Numbered from the stretch's first letter, positions 41,201 through 50,378 are shown. The stretch: DNA of 64,000 bases from Mucilaginibacter dorajii (GCF_024808255.1 NZ_JANTYS010000014.1:1-64000); one strand, 5' to 3'. Numbers and translations: made by a program. The notes: generated by a model not told the origin, from the letters alone.

Positions 41201-42628
41201 ATGAAAAAATATATAATTCCAGTTATCAGTTTCCTGCTTGCAGCATCTATATCAGGCTGCCAGAAATGGAAAGGCGAACATACCGATATTTATACTTATA
41301 CGCCACCAGCCGCAAGTCCGGTTAGTGATAAAGCGCCACTTTCGTGCAGTACATCAGGTTCAACAGTAATATCTGTAAAAGGTACCATGCTAAGTGGTAA
41401 AACTTATACCGTAGAAGCGGGTTGCGATCTGGTGATTAATGCCACAGACACTTTGTTAATGCAGCCGGGTGTAACCTTAAATATGGGCTTGGGTAGCAGC
41501 TTAATTGCTTTAGGCACATTGGTTAGTAATGGATCAAAAGATGCACCCAACTGGATCACCGTTGCCGGCGTAACTAAAAACGATGCCCCTGGAGGCCTTA
41601 CAGCCGCTGCCGACCCTGCTTATGCCGGTAAATGGAAAGGCATTATTGGTGGCCCTACCTGTAACCTGCTTGTGTTACGTTGGACGCACGTTGAATTTGG
41701 CGGCTTAACCGAAGGCAAAGCTACTTCAACCATAGCAGGTTCAGGTACCGGTAACCAGTACAGCATTTTATTTGCCAACTACAAAGGCAACTTTATTATG
41801 GAAGATTCATGGTTATACGGCGGTGTGGATGATCCTATCCGTATCTCGGCCGGCAAGATCGCTATTTTCAGGAACACGTTTGAAAAGAACGGGGTAAGCG
41901 GCGGCGATTGTTTAAATGCTAAAGGCGGTACCGTTGGTACTATGGCTTATAATATGTTTATGGGTACAGCAACAAATGGTCAAAAAGCATCAAACAAAGG
42001 CCAGGCTACCGGCGCGCCGCAAACCAATATTGTAATGTACAACAATACATTTGTAAGCGGCGGTTATCGCCAGGTACAAAGCGGCCGTGGTGGTTGTATC
42101 AACTTTGAGGAAGGTGCCGCCGGCGCGTATTTTAATAACGTAGCCATCAACTGCAGATTTGGTTACCGCGTGGTAGGCAGTCCGATAGCCGATGTTGCCC
42201 ACCTTACTTACGGTAACAACTATCAATGGGCCGATTCTTTAAGTGTGGCTAACCAGTTTTATCCAACCGGTTATATTACCCAGCCGCAGGTAACAGACAT
42301 TCCGTCTATCACTACATCTGCTAAATATTTACCATCAACCTATACTTTAGGTTCTATTTACGATGGTAGTGATGTGGTGCAAAAAAACAATCCGATGTTC
42401 CTTAACTTCCCGTTACCTACCACCGGGCATCCGTTGTATCAATATAGTGCAATAGGGAGTTTTAACTTCCGTTTGCTGGCTAACTCACCATTGGTTGGTA
42501 AGGGTAATACTTCTATACAGCCGTTGATTACCGTACCGATTGATAAGATCTACGGTTTATCTGAAGCCACTGCTCCGGGTACCGACCTTGGCGCTTATCA
42601 GTTAAACGGTAGCGGTAACAAACACTAA
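41201..42628 (+). CDS. Surface-type lipoprotein 1, predicted right-handed beta-helix
   Basis: The ATG at 41201 gives 475 residues with lipobox ISGC (Cys20). Regularly spaced short strands (GKIAIFRNTFEKNG, NIVMYNNTFVSGGYRQ, GAYFNNVAINCRFGYRV) look like a parallel beta-helix, a fold used for carbohydrate or polymer binding. It is paralogous to the lipoprotein at 46158: shared blocks include EDSW..G..DD.IR, QSGRGG.INFE and the ending GAYQ..G.GN.H. It follows its receptor by 13 bases, as SusD proteins do in glycan loci, so a substrate-capture role on the cell surface is likely. No catalytic residues are identified. Confidence 0.78.
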   Translation: MKKYIIPVISFLLAASISGCQKWKGEHTDIYTYTPPAASPVSDKAPLSCSTSGSTVISVKGTMLSGKTYTVEAGCDLVINATDTLLMQPGVTLNMGLGSSLIALGTLVSNGSKDAPNWITVAGVTKNDAPGGLTAAADPAYAGKWKGIIGGPTCNLLVLRWTHVEFGGLTEGKATSTIAGSGTGNQYSILFANYKGNFIMEDSWLYGGVDDPIRISAGKIAIFRNTFEKNGVSGGDCLNAKGGTVGTMAYNMFMGTATNGQKASNKGQATGAPQTNIVMYNNTFVSGGYRQVQSGRGGCINFEEGAAGAYFNNVAINCRFGYRVVGSPIADVAHLTYGNNYQWADSLSVANQFYPTGYITQPQVTDIPSITTSAKYLPSTYTLGSIYDGSDVVQKNNPMFLNFPLPTTGHPLYQYSAIGSFNFRLLANSPLVGKGNTSIQPLITVPIDKIYGLSEATAPGTDLGAYQLNGSGNKH

Positions 42629-42637
42629 AAATATTTG

Positions 42638-42674
42638 AATGATAACCGGTATTAAGCCCGGTTATCATTTTTAC
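42638..42674 (+). terminator. Hairpin between lipoprotein 1 and the phosphatase
   Basis: AATGATAACCGG (42638-42649) and CCGGTTATCATT (42658-42669) pair perfectly, followed by TTTT. It stands only 16 bases before the phosphatase ATG, so it may set a lower expression for the phosphatase than for receptor and lipoprotein. Confidence 0.75.
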
Positions 42675-42685
42675 TAAAACGTAAA

Positions 42686-43231
42686 ATGAGAAAAATTATA
42701 AGCGCTGTAGCGTTAATATTAATAAGCATATCAGCAGTAAAGGCACAAACCGCCGGTTTAAAAATTGTGTTCATCAGGCACGGCGAAAAGCCATTAAAGG
42801 GTGATAACTTAACCTGCCAGGGCCTAAACCGCTCGTTAAAACTTCCTGCGGTTATCACCTCAAAATTTGGTGTTCCTGCTTTTGTATTTGCACCCGGGCT
42901 TGGCTTGGGCGAAGCCACCAAACATGCCAGGATGTTTGAAACCCTTGTGCCGCTTGTTTCAAAATATAACCTTACAGTAAACAGTAGCCGTACCGAAAAA
43001 GATTCGTTAGGTATGGCTGCCGATCTTAAAAGCCGCAGCGGCGTTGTATTGGTATCGTGGGAGCATGGCGGTATAGCCCCAATTGTAAGGGCTTTGGGCG
43101 TAACAGAAGCTGGTTTAAAATGGCCTGACACTGATTATGACAGCATTTGGATAGTTACATTTAACAACGGCACAGCAATTTTAACCCGGGACAACGAGGG
43201 AATAAAACCTTCGGCCGACTGTAATTTTTAA
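42686..43231 (+). CDS. Secreted histidine phosphatase, branch 1
   Basis: The 181-residue protein has a signal peptide (MRKIISAVALILISISAVKAQ) and the phosphoglycerate-mutase-like catalytic start VFIRHGEKP (RHG with phosphorylated His). The second catalytic His is in LVSWEHGGIAPI, and NSSRTEKDSLG lies between. It should hydrolyse small phosphate esters in the periplasm or at the surface; its specificity is open. It follows receptor 1 and lipoprotein 1 on the same strand, behind a hairpin. Confidence 0.82.
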   Translation: MRKIISAVALILISISAVKAQTAGLKIVFIRHGEKPLKGDNLTCQGLNRSLKLPAVITSKFGVPAFVFAPGLGLGEATKHARMFETLVPLVSKYNLTVNSSRTEKDSLGMAADLKSRSGVVLVSWEHGGIAPIVRALGVTEAGLKWPDTDYDSIWIVTFNNGTAILTRDNEGIKPSADCNF

Positions 43232-43324
43232 AAATATTTTGTTTACGAAACAACTTTGTTACACAAACATCAATAGTAAATGAATTTTAGATAGATTGTT
43301 AACAACATATTAACATTTGATTTA

Positions 43325-43356
43325 CCTCACCATTAAATTGGTGGGGTTTCTTTGCG
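43325..43356 (+). promoter_or_regulatory. Promoter-like block of the second receptor operon
   Basis: CCTCACCA/TGGTGGGG (43325-43332 with 43339-43346) forms an 8-bp stem with one wobble, directly followed by GGTTTCTTTGCG, identical to the block ahead of receptor 1. It begins 56 bases before the ATG. It could be a terminator for the previous gene as well as an operator. Confidence 0.5.
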
Positions 43357-43380
43357 TGGACTTTTTTAACCCCATAGCAA

Positions 43381-46158
43381 ATGAAGAAACTTATACCCCT
43401 GTTAATTCTACTTCAGCTTACCATATGCAGCTTTGCATTTGCCAGCGGTACAATTAAAGGAACCGTTACCGATAAGAAAACCGGTGAACCGCTTGTTGGC
43501 GCCACGGTAAGTATCCACAGTAAAACCTCAGGTTACAAAATATCAACAGGCGTTGGGCTTGATGGTAGTTTTGTATTTAAAAACGTACCCGCAGGCAGCT
43601 ACGAAATTGATGCCCGCTATGTTGCCTTTGATAAAGAAGACAAAAATATTGAGGTACAGGATGGTGTTACTACAACTGTAAACCTGGCGCTAAAAACCAA
43701 AGACAACAATCTTAACGAAGTAACCGTAACCGGCCACGGAGACCGGACATCTGACAAGGCCGCTCAAAGCGCGGAGCGCCGTTCGCCGCAAATATTAAAC
43801 GCGGTATCGGCACGTACCATTGAGGCCTCACCGGATATTACTATTGCCAACGTAACGCAAAGGGTATCTGGCGTATCTGTTGATCGTAGCGCAAATGGCG
43901 AGGCTCAATACGCCATTATACGCGGCATGGATGCACGTTACCAATATACGTTGGTTAATGGTGTGAAAATTCCGAGTCCCGATAATAAAAACAGGTACGT
44001 GCCTTTGGATATTTTTCCGGCCGATATTGTTGATCGTTTAGAAGTATCAAAATCGCTTACTGCTAACATGGAAGGCGATGCAATAGGCGGTGCCATTAAC
44101 CTGGTTTTAAAAGATGCTCCCGATGAATTTACTGTGCGCGGCAACTTAGCGACTGGTTTAGCCGCTAATTTTTTTAATAAAGGCTTTACCGGTTTTGATC
44201 GCAGCGCGAGTTTGCAAACGTCACCGCGTGCCGATGGGCGTAATGCTACCGGCGCCGATTTTGCCACCAATCCGTTCCATTATAGCGAAAACAAGGTTCC
44301 CCTGGCAACTATAGCGGGTTTAAGCATTGGCGGGCGTACAGCCGATAAAAAGTTTGGAGCCTTATTGGCCTTGAGCTATCAAAATACTTACAGGCTTACC
44401 AACAGTACATTTTTTAGTACCGAAGTAAACCCATCGAATAACCAGCCCCTGGTAACCGATATTGAAAAACGAACCTATAACATTCAACAACAACGTACCG
44501 GTATTTTAACCAAATTTGATTATAAGTTTAATAATGCCAACAAAATTACGCTCGATTTAGATTATATCAACCTGGCTCAAAACAACTACAGGTTTAGCTC
44601 AGATACAAGTTTAGAGCTTGGCAGGGCTGGCATTGGTACTGGCAGGGTAAGTCAAACTTATCGTAGCGACCGTACCATTCAAACCATTAAAAACGGTAAT
44701 TTGCATGGCGATCATAGGTTGACCGATGCCTTTAGCATTAATTGGACGGCGGTATACTCCAAAGCAACCGCCAACGAACCCGACAGGGCTGAACTGAATT
44801 TAAATACCGGCCGCAACGTGCAAAGCGATGGTAGCATTGTACAGGCACCGTACACTTTTGACGGTTTAAAAGCCCAAAGCCGCACCTTTAGCAAAAACTC
44901 TGATGAGGATAAAACCGGTTTTCTTAATTTTATTTATAAGCCAACCCTGTTTAATACCAACTTTGAGCTAAGCGCCGGCGGTATGTACCGCGATAAAACA
45001 AGGCACAGTAGTTTTGACGAGTATGATTTAAGGCCGGGTGCAAGCAATACCGCCCAAACATTTACCGGGAATGTTGATAATAATACTTTTGATTTGTTTA
45101 ACACCCAGGGTACGCCTACAAACGCGCTTAACTATGATTTTACCGAAAAAGTAGGCGCAGGTTACGCGCAGGTTAAATTTACCGCAGGCAAATTATTGAC
45201 TATTGCCGGCTTAAGATATGAGCATACCAGCCAAAGCTGGCTTACCCAGGCCGATGCATCTGTTGAAGGTAAAACCGGCAGCATTAAATATTACGATTTG
45301 TTGCCAAGTGTAAACTTTAAATATCAGTTTAACGATAAGCAGGATATTCGCTTATCATACTATTCGGCCATAAGCCGACCTAATTTTTATGAGTTGGTAC
45401 CACATACAGCCGGTGATCCCGACGCGCTTTATGACGAGCAGGGTAACCCTAATTTGAAACGTATCACTGCCGAAAATTTTGATTTACGGTATGAGCTTTT
45501 TCCTAAAGCCCTTGATCAGTTATTGGTAGGGGTATTTTATAAATCAATCCATAATCCGATTGAATACGCGATTGAAAAAAATGCTACCAGCTATGTGCTT
45601 AGGCCCGAAAACTTTGGCAATGCCACTAACTACGGTTTCGAACTTGATTTTACCAAATATTTCAGAAGCTTTGGTATCCGGGCCAACTACACTTACACCA
45701 ATTCAAAAATAACTACCGATAAAGAAGAAGATTACCGTAACGATCAAGGTTTTGTAACCCATCGTACCGTACAGCAAACACGTTCATTACAGGGGCAATC
45801 AAAAAATATCGGTAACCTATCATTGCTGTACCGTAGTGTTAAAAATGGCTTAAACACGCAACTATCATTTGTTTACACCGGAGCCAGGTTAAATACGGTA
45901 TCGCCATATTTAGATAATGACATTTGGCAAAAAGGCTTTACCACGCTCGATTTATCGGCCGATAAGCGTTTGTACGGTAACTTGTATCTGTATATAAAAG
46001 CAACCAACCTTTTAAATACACCTTATGAACTTGAAATAAGGAGGCCTTACCCAACGGATGCCGTCAATGTTGAGTTGCAAAAGGCAGGCGAAAATACTTC
46101 TGTTCGCAAAGATTTGTACAGGCAGTATTATATATTGGGTTTACGCTATAAACTATAA
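43381..46158 (+). CDS. TonB-dependent receptor 2, carboxypeptidase-regulatory type
   Basis: The 925-residue outer-membrane importer has a signal peptide ending FAFAS. A CarboxypepD_reg domain follows (IKGTVTDKKTGEPLVGATVS), then plug blocks ITIANVTQRVSGVSVDRSAN, YAIIRGMDARYQYTLVNGVK and MEGDAIGGAINLVLKDAP, and a barrel ending LGLRYKL. The same blocks occur in receptor 1 in the same order, so the two arose by duplication. The stop overlaps the next ATG (TAATG), coupling it to lipoprotein 2. No SusD, anti-sigma or ECF sigma gene accompanies it. Confidence 0.93.
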   Translation: MKKLIPLLILLQLTICSFAFASGTIKGTVTDKKTGEPLVGATVSIHSKTSGYKISTGVGLDGSFVFKNVPAGSYEIDARYVAFDKEDKNIEVQDGVTTTVNLALKTKDNNLNEVTVTGHGDRTSDKAAQSAERRSPQILNAVSARTIEASPDITIANVTQRVSGVSVDRSANGEAQYAIIRGMDARYQYTLVNGVKIPSPDNKNRYVPLDIFPADIVDRLEVSKSLTANMEGDAIGGAINLVLKDAPDEFTVRGNLATGLAANFFNKGFTGFDRSASLQTSPRADGRNATGADFATNPFHYSENKVPLATIAGLSIGGRTADKKFGALLALSYQNTYRLTNSTFFSTEVNPSNNQPLVTDIEKRTYNIQQQRTGILTKFDYKFNNANKITLDLDYINLAQNNYRFSSDTSLELGRAGIGTGRVSQTYRSDRTIQTIKNGNLHGDHRLTDAFSINWTAVYSKATANEPDRAELNLNTGRNVQSDGSIVQAPYTFDGLKAQSRTFSKNSDEDKTGFLNFIYKPTLFNTNFELSAGGMYRDKTRHSSFDEYDLRPGASNTAQTFTGNVDNNTFDLFNTQGTPTNALNYDFTEKVGAGYAQVKFTAGKLLTIAGLRYEHTSQSWLTQADASVEGKTGSIKYYDLLPSVNFKYQFNDKQDIRLSYYSAISRPNFYELVPHTAGDPDALYDEQGNPNLKRITAENFDLRYELFPKALDQLLVGVFYKSIHNPIEYAIEKNATSYVLRPENFGNATNYGFELDFTKYFRSFGIRANYTYTNSKITTDKEEDYRNDQGFVTHRTVQQTRSLQGQSKNIGNLSLLYRSVKNGLNTQLSFVYTGARLNTVSPYLDNDIWQKGFTTLDLSADKRLYGNLYLYIKATNLLNTPYELEIRRPYPTDAVNVELQKAGENTSVRKDLYRQYYILGLRYKL

Positions 46159-47552
46159 TGAAATTAAAAATGAAAAATATAAATAAAATATATTGGGTAT
46201 GCCTGTGTTTAATTACACTAAGCGCGTGCCATAAAGCCGAACTTGCAATTATTTCGGCACCGGTTAGGTTGGTTAGTAATGGCATTACATCCGATACTTT
46301 AAAAGGAGCTGTTAGGGGTACTATGCTGGCTGGTAAAACCTATTATTTTAAAACTGATATTACAGTTAATGAAGGCGATACCCTGCAAATGCAGGAGGGG
46401 GTTAAACTGATCGCTATCGGCGATGGCAAAACCTATCAAACCGCGCCCGAAATTATTATGCACGGTACTTTTATAAGCCTGGGTACCAAAGAAAAACCAA
46501 ACTATATTACAGTGCAAAATGCCGATACCTATCATACCGAAGCCTTGGCGCAAAATTACACCGATGTTTTTAAAGGCTGGTGGGGTGGCATAGTTTGCTG
46601 GCCCGATCCTTCATCAAAAAATCCTGCTCCAGGCGGCGACCTGATTATTAAATGGACACATCTTGAATTGGCCGGCGGCCCTGCAAGCGGAAATGAGACT
46701 GGTGTTTACGCCAGCGGCGATCCCCGGTATATTATTTACTTCGGAAACATCACCAAAAAATTTATCCTCGAAGATTCATGGGTATTTGGTGCCAAAGATG
46801 ATGCGATAAGGGTAAGTGGCGGTAAAATAAGTATTATGCGTAATACTTTTGAGCTTTGCGGCCAATTGGGAGGCGAGTTTTTTAACATGAAGAGTGGCAC
46901 CGTTGGCGATTTAGCTTACAACTTTTTTATAGGCGCGGCAACGAACGCTTTAAAGGCATCTGATGCCGGTAGTTCTGGCACACAAACCAACGTTGCCATG
47001 TATAATAATACAATGGTAAATTGCGGTTTTAGGCAAACAAAATCAGGCAGGGGCGGTTCAATCAACTTTGAAAAAGCCGCAAGGGGTATGGTTTACAATA
47101 ATTTAATAGCCAACTGTCGTTTCGGTTTGCGTTTAACCAGCGATGCTGATTTAACCAATATTAAATACAATAACCAGTATTTTTATGGATCTACTCAGAA
47201 GATTGTTGACTTATTCCAGGCCGCTGATGGGGTAAGTACTTTCCAATCTGCCGATATACATTCAACTACGCCAAAAGAAAACGATCCAACTTTTTACGGT
47301 TACGATCTTACCGCTTTTGATTATACTGCAAACCCTGGTCCAATGACAGTATCGGTGCAAACACCGGCTGCTGTTTTGGTGGGTACATCAAACTTCAGAC
47401 TGAAAGCTGGCTCAAAAGGCGTAAATGCAGGTAACGTTAATTTTAGCCCGATAGCTTCGGTTACGGCAACCGGTGATTATGGTACAACGATAACCCTGCC
47501 GGGTAAAGATATCGGTGCTTACCAAAGCGATGGTACAGGTAACCAGCACTAA
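46158..47552 (+). CDS. Surface-type lipoprotein 2, predicted right-handed beta-helix
   Basis: 464 residues from the coupled ATG at 46158; a second ATG at 46170 gives a cleaner lipoprotein signal (NKIYWVCLCLITLSAC). The body repeats the lipoprotein 1 pattern: RGTMLAGKTY, EDSWVFGAKDDAIRVSGGK, MRNTFELCG, QTNVAMYNNTMVNCGFRQ, KSGRGGSINFEKA and the ending GAYQSDGTGNQH. The asparagine-rich ladder of short strands suggests a beta-helix. It probably binds the ligand passed to receptor 2. A terminator follows. Confidence 0.78.
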   Translation: MKLKMKNINKIYWVCLCLITLSACHKAELAIISAPVRLVSNGITSDTLKGAVRGTMLAGKTYYFKTDITVNEGDTLQMQEGVKLIAIGDGKTYQTAPEIIMHGTFISLGTKEKPNYITVQNADTYHTEALAQNYTDVFKGWWGGIVCWPDPSSKNPAPGGDLIIKWTHLELAGGPASGNETGVYASGDPRYIIYFGNITKKFILEDSWVFGAKDDAIRVSGGKISIMRNTFELCGQLGGEFFNMKSGTVGDLAYNFFIGAATNALKASDAGSSGTQTNVAMYNNTMVNCGFRQTKSGRGGSINFEKAARGMVYNNLIANCRFGLRLTSDADLTNIKYNNQYFYGSTQKIVDLFQAADGVSTFQSADIHSTTPKENDPTFYGYDLTAFDYTANPGPMTVSVQTPAAVLVGTSNFRLKAGSKGVNAGNVNFSPIASVTATGDYGTTITLPGKDIGAYQSDGTGNQH

Positions 47553-47585
47553 TAAACATTACACTAATAACTAAACTAAAACTTG

Positions 47586-47620
47586 CAAGGATCAGTCTGA
47601 AAACTGATCCTTGTGTTTTT
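47586..47620 (+). terminator. Rho-independent terminator after lipoprotein 2
   Basis: CAAGGATCAGT and ACTGATCCTTG pair perfectly over 11 bases around CTGAAA, followed by TGTTTTT. It separates the second receptor-lipoprotein pair from the long phosphatase gene. Confidence 0.85.
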
Positions 47621-47688
47621 AAAGTAAGCCCCTCTGAATGGGCGACTTGAAGAAGTTATCTTATTAAGGTGTTTAAAACTAAATAAAT

Positions 47689-48010
47689 CGTCATTATGAG
47701 GAGGAACGACGAAGCAATCCCCAAATTACAGGGCGGATTTGCACAGCGACTCTGTAAATTGGGGATTGCTTCGTGCCTTATAATGACGTCCACGCAAGTT
47801 GTTGATTATCAAATATGTTTTTTTTGTAGAGACGCAATATTTTGCGTCTCCCGCTATACAGAGTGGATTTGTGAGATTTTAAATTTGCGTGTTGCATTTG
47901 CACGCGGGAGACGCAAAATGTTGCGTCTCTACACAAGCGCGTTAACGATGTCATCACTATTTTTTTCAGGTTTATCCTTGATCGATACTCGCAATGACGT
48001 TTTATTTTTT
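47689..48010. repeat. Mosaic repeat island 3, including GTAGAGACGC copy 3
   Basis: The first unit, 47689-47788, is a 100-bp inverted repeat: GTCATTATGAGGAGGAACGA and CCCCAAATTACAG at the left, CTGTAAATTGGGGATTGCTT and ATAATGACG at the right. The second, 47821-47933, is the third GTAGAGACGC palindrome. A CTCGCAATGACG remnant follows near 47988. There is no gene in this 500-base gap. Confidence 0.75.
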
Positions 48011-48056
48011 GTGCCATAGTATTTTGTGAAATCATTTTAAACAGTTTCTTAGCATC

Positions 48057-49394
48057 ATGAAAAAAGCCATCTTATACCTCCTTTTTTTAGTCGCTTTTGC
48101 TACCAATGCATCGGCACAGGATTGTGGTACCGCCTTTTTAGGTACCAAAACTTTGTATAAAGCACCAGTTGTAAAGTATACACCTGTGCCTAAAGGGTAT
48201 GAGCCGGTTTTTATAAACCACGTTGGCAGGCACGGGGCAAGGCATTTAACCAAGGATGTAAAAGCCGCTTTTATTTACAGCGTTTTGCTAAAAGCAGATA
48301 GCGCCGGCATGCTTACCGAAAAAGGTGAACTGCTAAAGCAAATGATACTTAATTTGCAAAAGGTAGAGAAAGGCAATACTAAATCAATATCAGCCGAAGG
48401 CCGCGAAGAATTGCAGAGTATTGGTAGCCGAATGTATAGCAATTACGCCCAAGTATTTGCAGGTAAACCCAAATTGAATGTAACCATCACCAAAGAGATC
48501 CGCACCAAGCAAAGCGCGGATGCTTTTTTATCGGGCTTAAAAACTAAGCTCAAAGATTCGGTGCAAATTGTTGAAGCTAATGATGATGTAAACCTGCGTT
48601 TTTACGACGAATCGCCGGCGTATACCGCCTATGAAAAAAAGGGCGACTGGGATAAATACAAAGCCATTATTGCCAAAGCCGAACATATAAATGAGATCAA
48701 CAAAACCATCGTATCGCGCCTTTTTAAAGCAGAATATTTAAAAACGCTTGATAATATGGAGGCCGATAAGATCATCAATGATATTTGGGGATTTGCTACT
48801 ATTGTTTATTCTGTTCAAGGCGAGGCGAAACAGCTTGGTATCGAACCTAAGGAACTTGATTTTACCTCATTGTTCACCTGCGACGAACTGAAAGCTTTAG
48901 GAAGAACAGATAATGTCGAAGACTTCCTGGTAAAAGGTCCCGGGGCAAAAGCAGACGGTTTACAGGTGATTATAGCTGCACCATTGCTTGCCAATTTTAT
49001 TACTACCACGGACGATTTTATCAAAACCCGCACATACAACGCCAATTTACGCTTTGCCCATGCCGAAACTATTTCACCATTTGCCGCACTTTTAGGCATT
49101 GAGGATGCCGATAAGGTATCATCCGATATTAACCAGTTTGATAGAGCCTGGCAGGCCTCAAAAGTGATCCCGCTAAGTTCCAACATTCAATGGATCTTTT
49201 ATAAAAAGAAAGGGTCTGCAAATTACCTGGTTAAAATTTTACTGAATGAAAAAGAGGCACGCATTACCGGTTTGAAAAACGTTTCGCCATACTATAAATG
49301 GGCCGACATGCGCCGGTTTTATATAGCCAAACTGGTAAAGCTGAACTATAAATTAGGCGATGATGCGGCTGAGTTTTTGAAGAATGTGAAGTAA
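48057..49394 (+). CDS. Secreted histidine acid phosphatase, MINPP-like
   Basis: The 445-residue protein has a signal peptide (LYLLFLVAFATNASAQ). It belongs to branch 2 histidine phosphatases: NHVGRHGARHLTKD contains RHGxR with the nucleophile His, and FAHAETISPFAALLG contains HAE, the proton-donor motif that marks multiple inositol polyphosphate phosphatases rather than HD of AppA-type phytases. Such enzymes remove phosphates from phytate and lower inositol phosphates. It lies after the second receptor-lipoprotein pair, separated by a terminator and a repeat island, so it probably has its own promoter. Other phosphomonoesters are possible substrates. Confidence 0.87.
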   Translation: MKKAILYLLFLVAFATNASAQDCGTAFLGTKTLYKAPVVKYTPVPKGYEPVFINHVGRHGARHLTKDVKAAFIYSVLLKADSAGMLTEKGELLKQMILNLQKVEKGNTKSISAEGREELQSIGSRMYSNYAQVFAGKPKLNVTITKEIRTKQSADAFLSGLKTKLKDSVQIVEANDDVNLRFYDESPAYTAYEKKGDWDKYKAIIAKAEHINEINKTIVSRLFKAEYLKTLDNMEADKIINDIWGFATIVYSVQGEAKQLGIEPKELDFTSLFTCDELKALGRTDNVEDFLVKGPGAKADGLQVIIAAPLLANFITTTDDFIKTRTYNANLRFAHAETISPFAALLGIEDADKVSSDINQFDRAWQASKVIPLSSNIQWIFYKKKGSANYLVKILLNEKEARITGLKNVSPYYKWADMRRFYIAKLVKLNYKLGDDAAEFLKNVK

Positions 49395-49427
49395 AAAGCT
49401 GCAGTTTTCTAAACTCCTCTCCACCCT

Positions 49428-49860
49428 GTCATTCTGAACGTTTGAAGGATCTATTTTACGCTATGCCTGTTCGCCCTGAAAGTTTGCGAATAGATGCTTC
49501 GTTTCTACCCATGACAAGTCCACCATGTCATTACGCGTTATAAAATCCGGGGGCTGTGAAGGTTGAAATGACAATCACCTTTAACCCCGCAGTCATGCTG
49601 AACTTGTTTCAGCACCCCACGCGCTAAGTATACATCATACGCAAAGCCTGTCCTGTGGGTTCCTGAAACAAGTTCAGGATGACTTCCTCTTTTATAACTT
49701 GTCATGGGTAGGAACGAAGCAATCTCATACGCTACAGGGAGGATCTGTATAGTTCGCGATTGCTTCGTGCCTCGCAATGACATGGCTTAATATTGTCATT
49801 TCACGTTCATAGTCCCCCGATTTTAAAACTACCCATGACAGGGTGAGGGGATAGTTTGTT
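49428..49860. repeat. Mosaic repeat island 4
   Basis: Modules in order: CATTCTGAACG...GAAGGATCTA (49428 on), CTACCCATGACAAGT (about 49505), GTCATGCTGAACTTGTTTCAG paired with CTGAAACAAGTTCAGGATGAC (49592-49683), and AACTTGTCATGGGTAGGAAC with GATTGCTTCGTGCCTCGCAA (49697-49782). The rest of the gap up to 50054 holds no gene. Confidence 0.75.
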
Positions 49861-50054
49861 TCGACGTTTCCACCTTCAAGGTCCGCCGGATTTTATAACT
49901 AAATGAACGATTCAATAAATCATATCATTCCTGTTATGCTGTTCCTTACAAATCACCCCAAATAAATCCTTGTTCCTTTATCTCAAAATCTTTAATCCAA
50001 AAAAATCCAAAACAAAACCAAAGCCTGATGTTTCTATTATAAAAACAGAACATT

Positions 50055-50372
50055 ATGTCATTTGATCAATACCACGAACCTGTAAACGAATTATCGGCAG
50101 AAACCCGCACTTTTGCGCGCATGATTGTATCTCTTACCGAAGAAGCCGAAGCCATTAACTGGTATGAGCAACGTATTTCGGTAGAGACTGATAAAGCAGC
50201 CAAAGCCATAATGCAAAATGCCCAGCAAGAGGAATTTAAACATTTTGGGATGGATTTGGAATTTCTATTGCGTAAAAAGCCAATCTGGCGTACTACATTA
50301 AAAGCTATCCTGTTTCAAAAAGGGGATATTGTAGAACTTGGTAGCAAAGGCGAGGAAGCAGCCGAAGACTAA
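50055..50372 (+). CDS. Encapsulated-ferritin-like (EncFtn) protein
   Basis: The 105-residue all-helical protein matches the encapsulin cargo ferritin family. The positions are Glu30, Trp36 and Tyr37 in TEEAEAINWYEQR, and Glu60 with His63 in QQEEFKHFGMDLEFLLR, the set that forms the di-iron site in the decameric family member of Rhodospirillum. EncFtn oxidises Fe(II) and normally works inside an encapsulin shell. No shell gene lies nearby. The tail ELGSKGEEAAED only weakly recalls a cargo-loading peptide. A macrodomain gene follows after a few bases, so the two are probably one transcript. Confidence 0.8.
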   Translation: MSFDQYHEPVNELSAETRTFARMIVSLTEEAEAINWYEQRISVETDKAAKAIMQNAQQEEFKHFGMDLEFLLRKKPIWRTTLKAILFQKGDIVELGSKGEEAAED

Positions 50373-50378
50373 TAAGTG

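Noticed and set aside
38359..47552. Classical SusC/SusD polysaccharide utilisation locus
   Set aside because: The proteins after the receptors are not SusD-like (no TPR helices; beta-helix pattern instead), and no glycosidase lies in the operon.
47778..48035. 85-codon minus-strand frame
   Set aside because: Covers the third GTAGAGACGC palindrome and other repeat text only.
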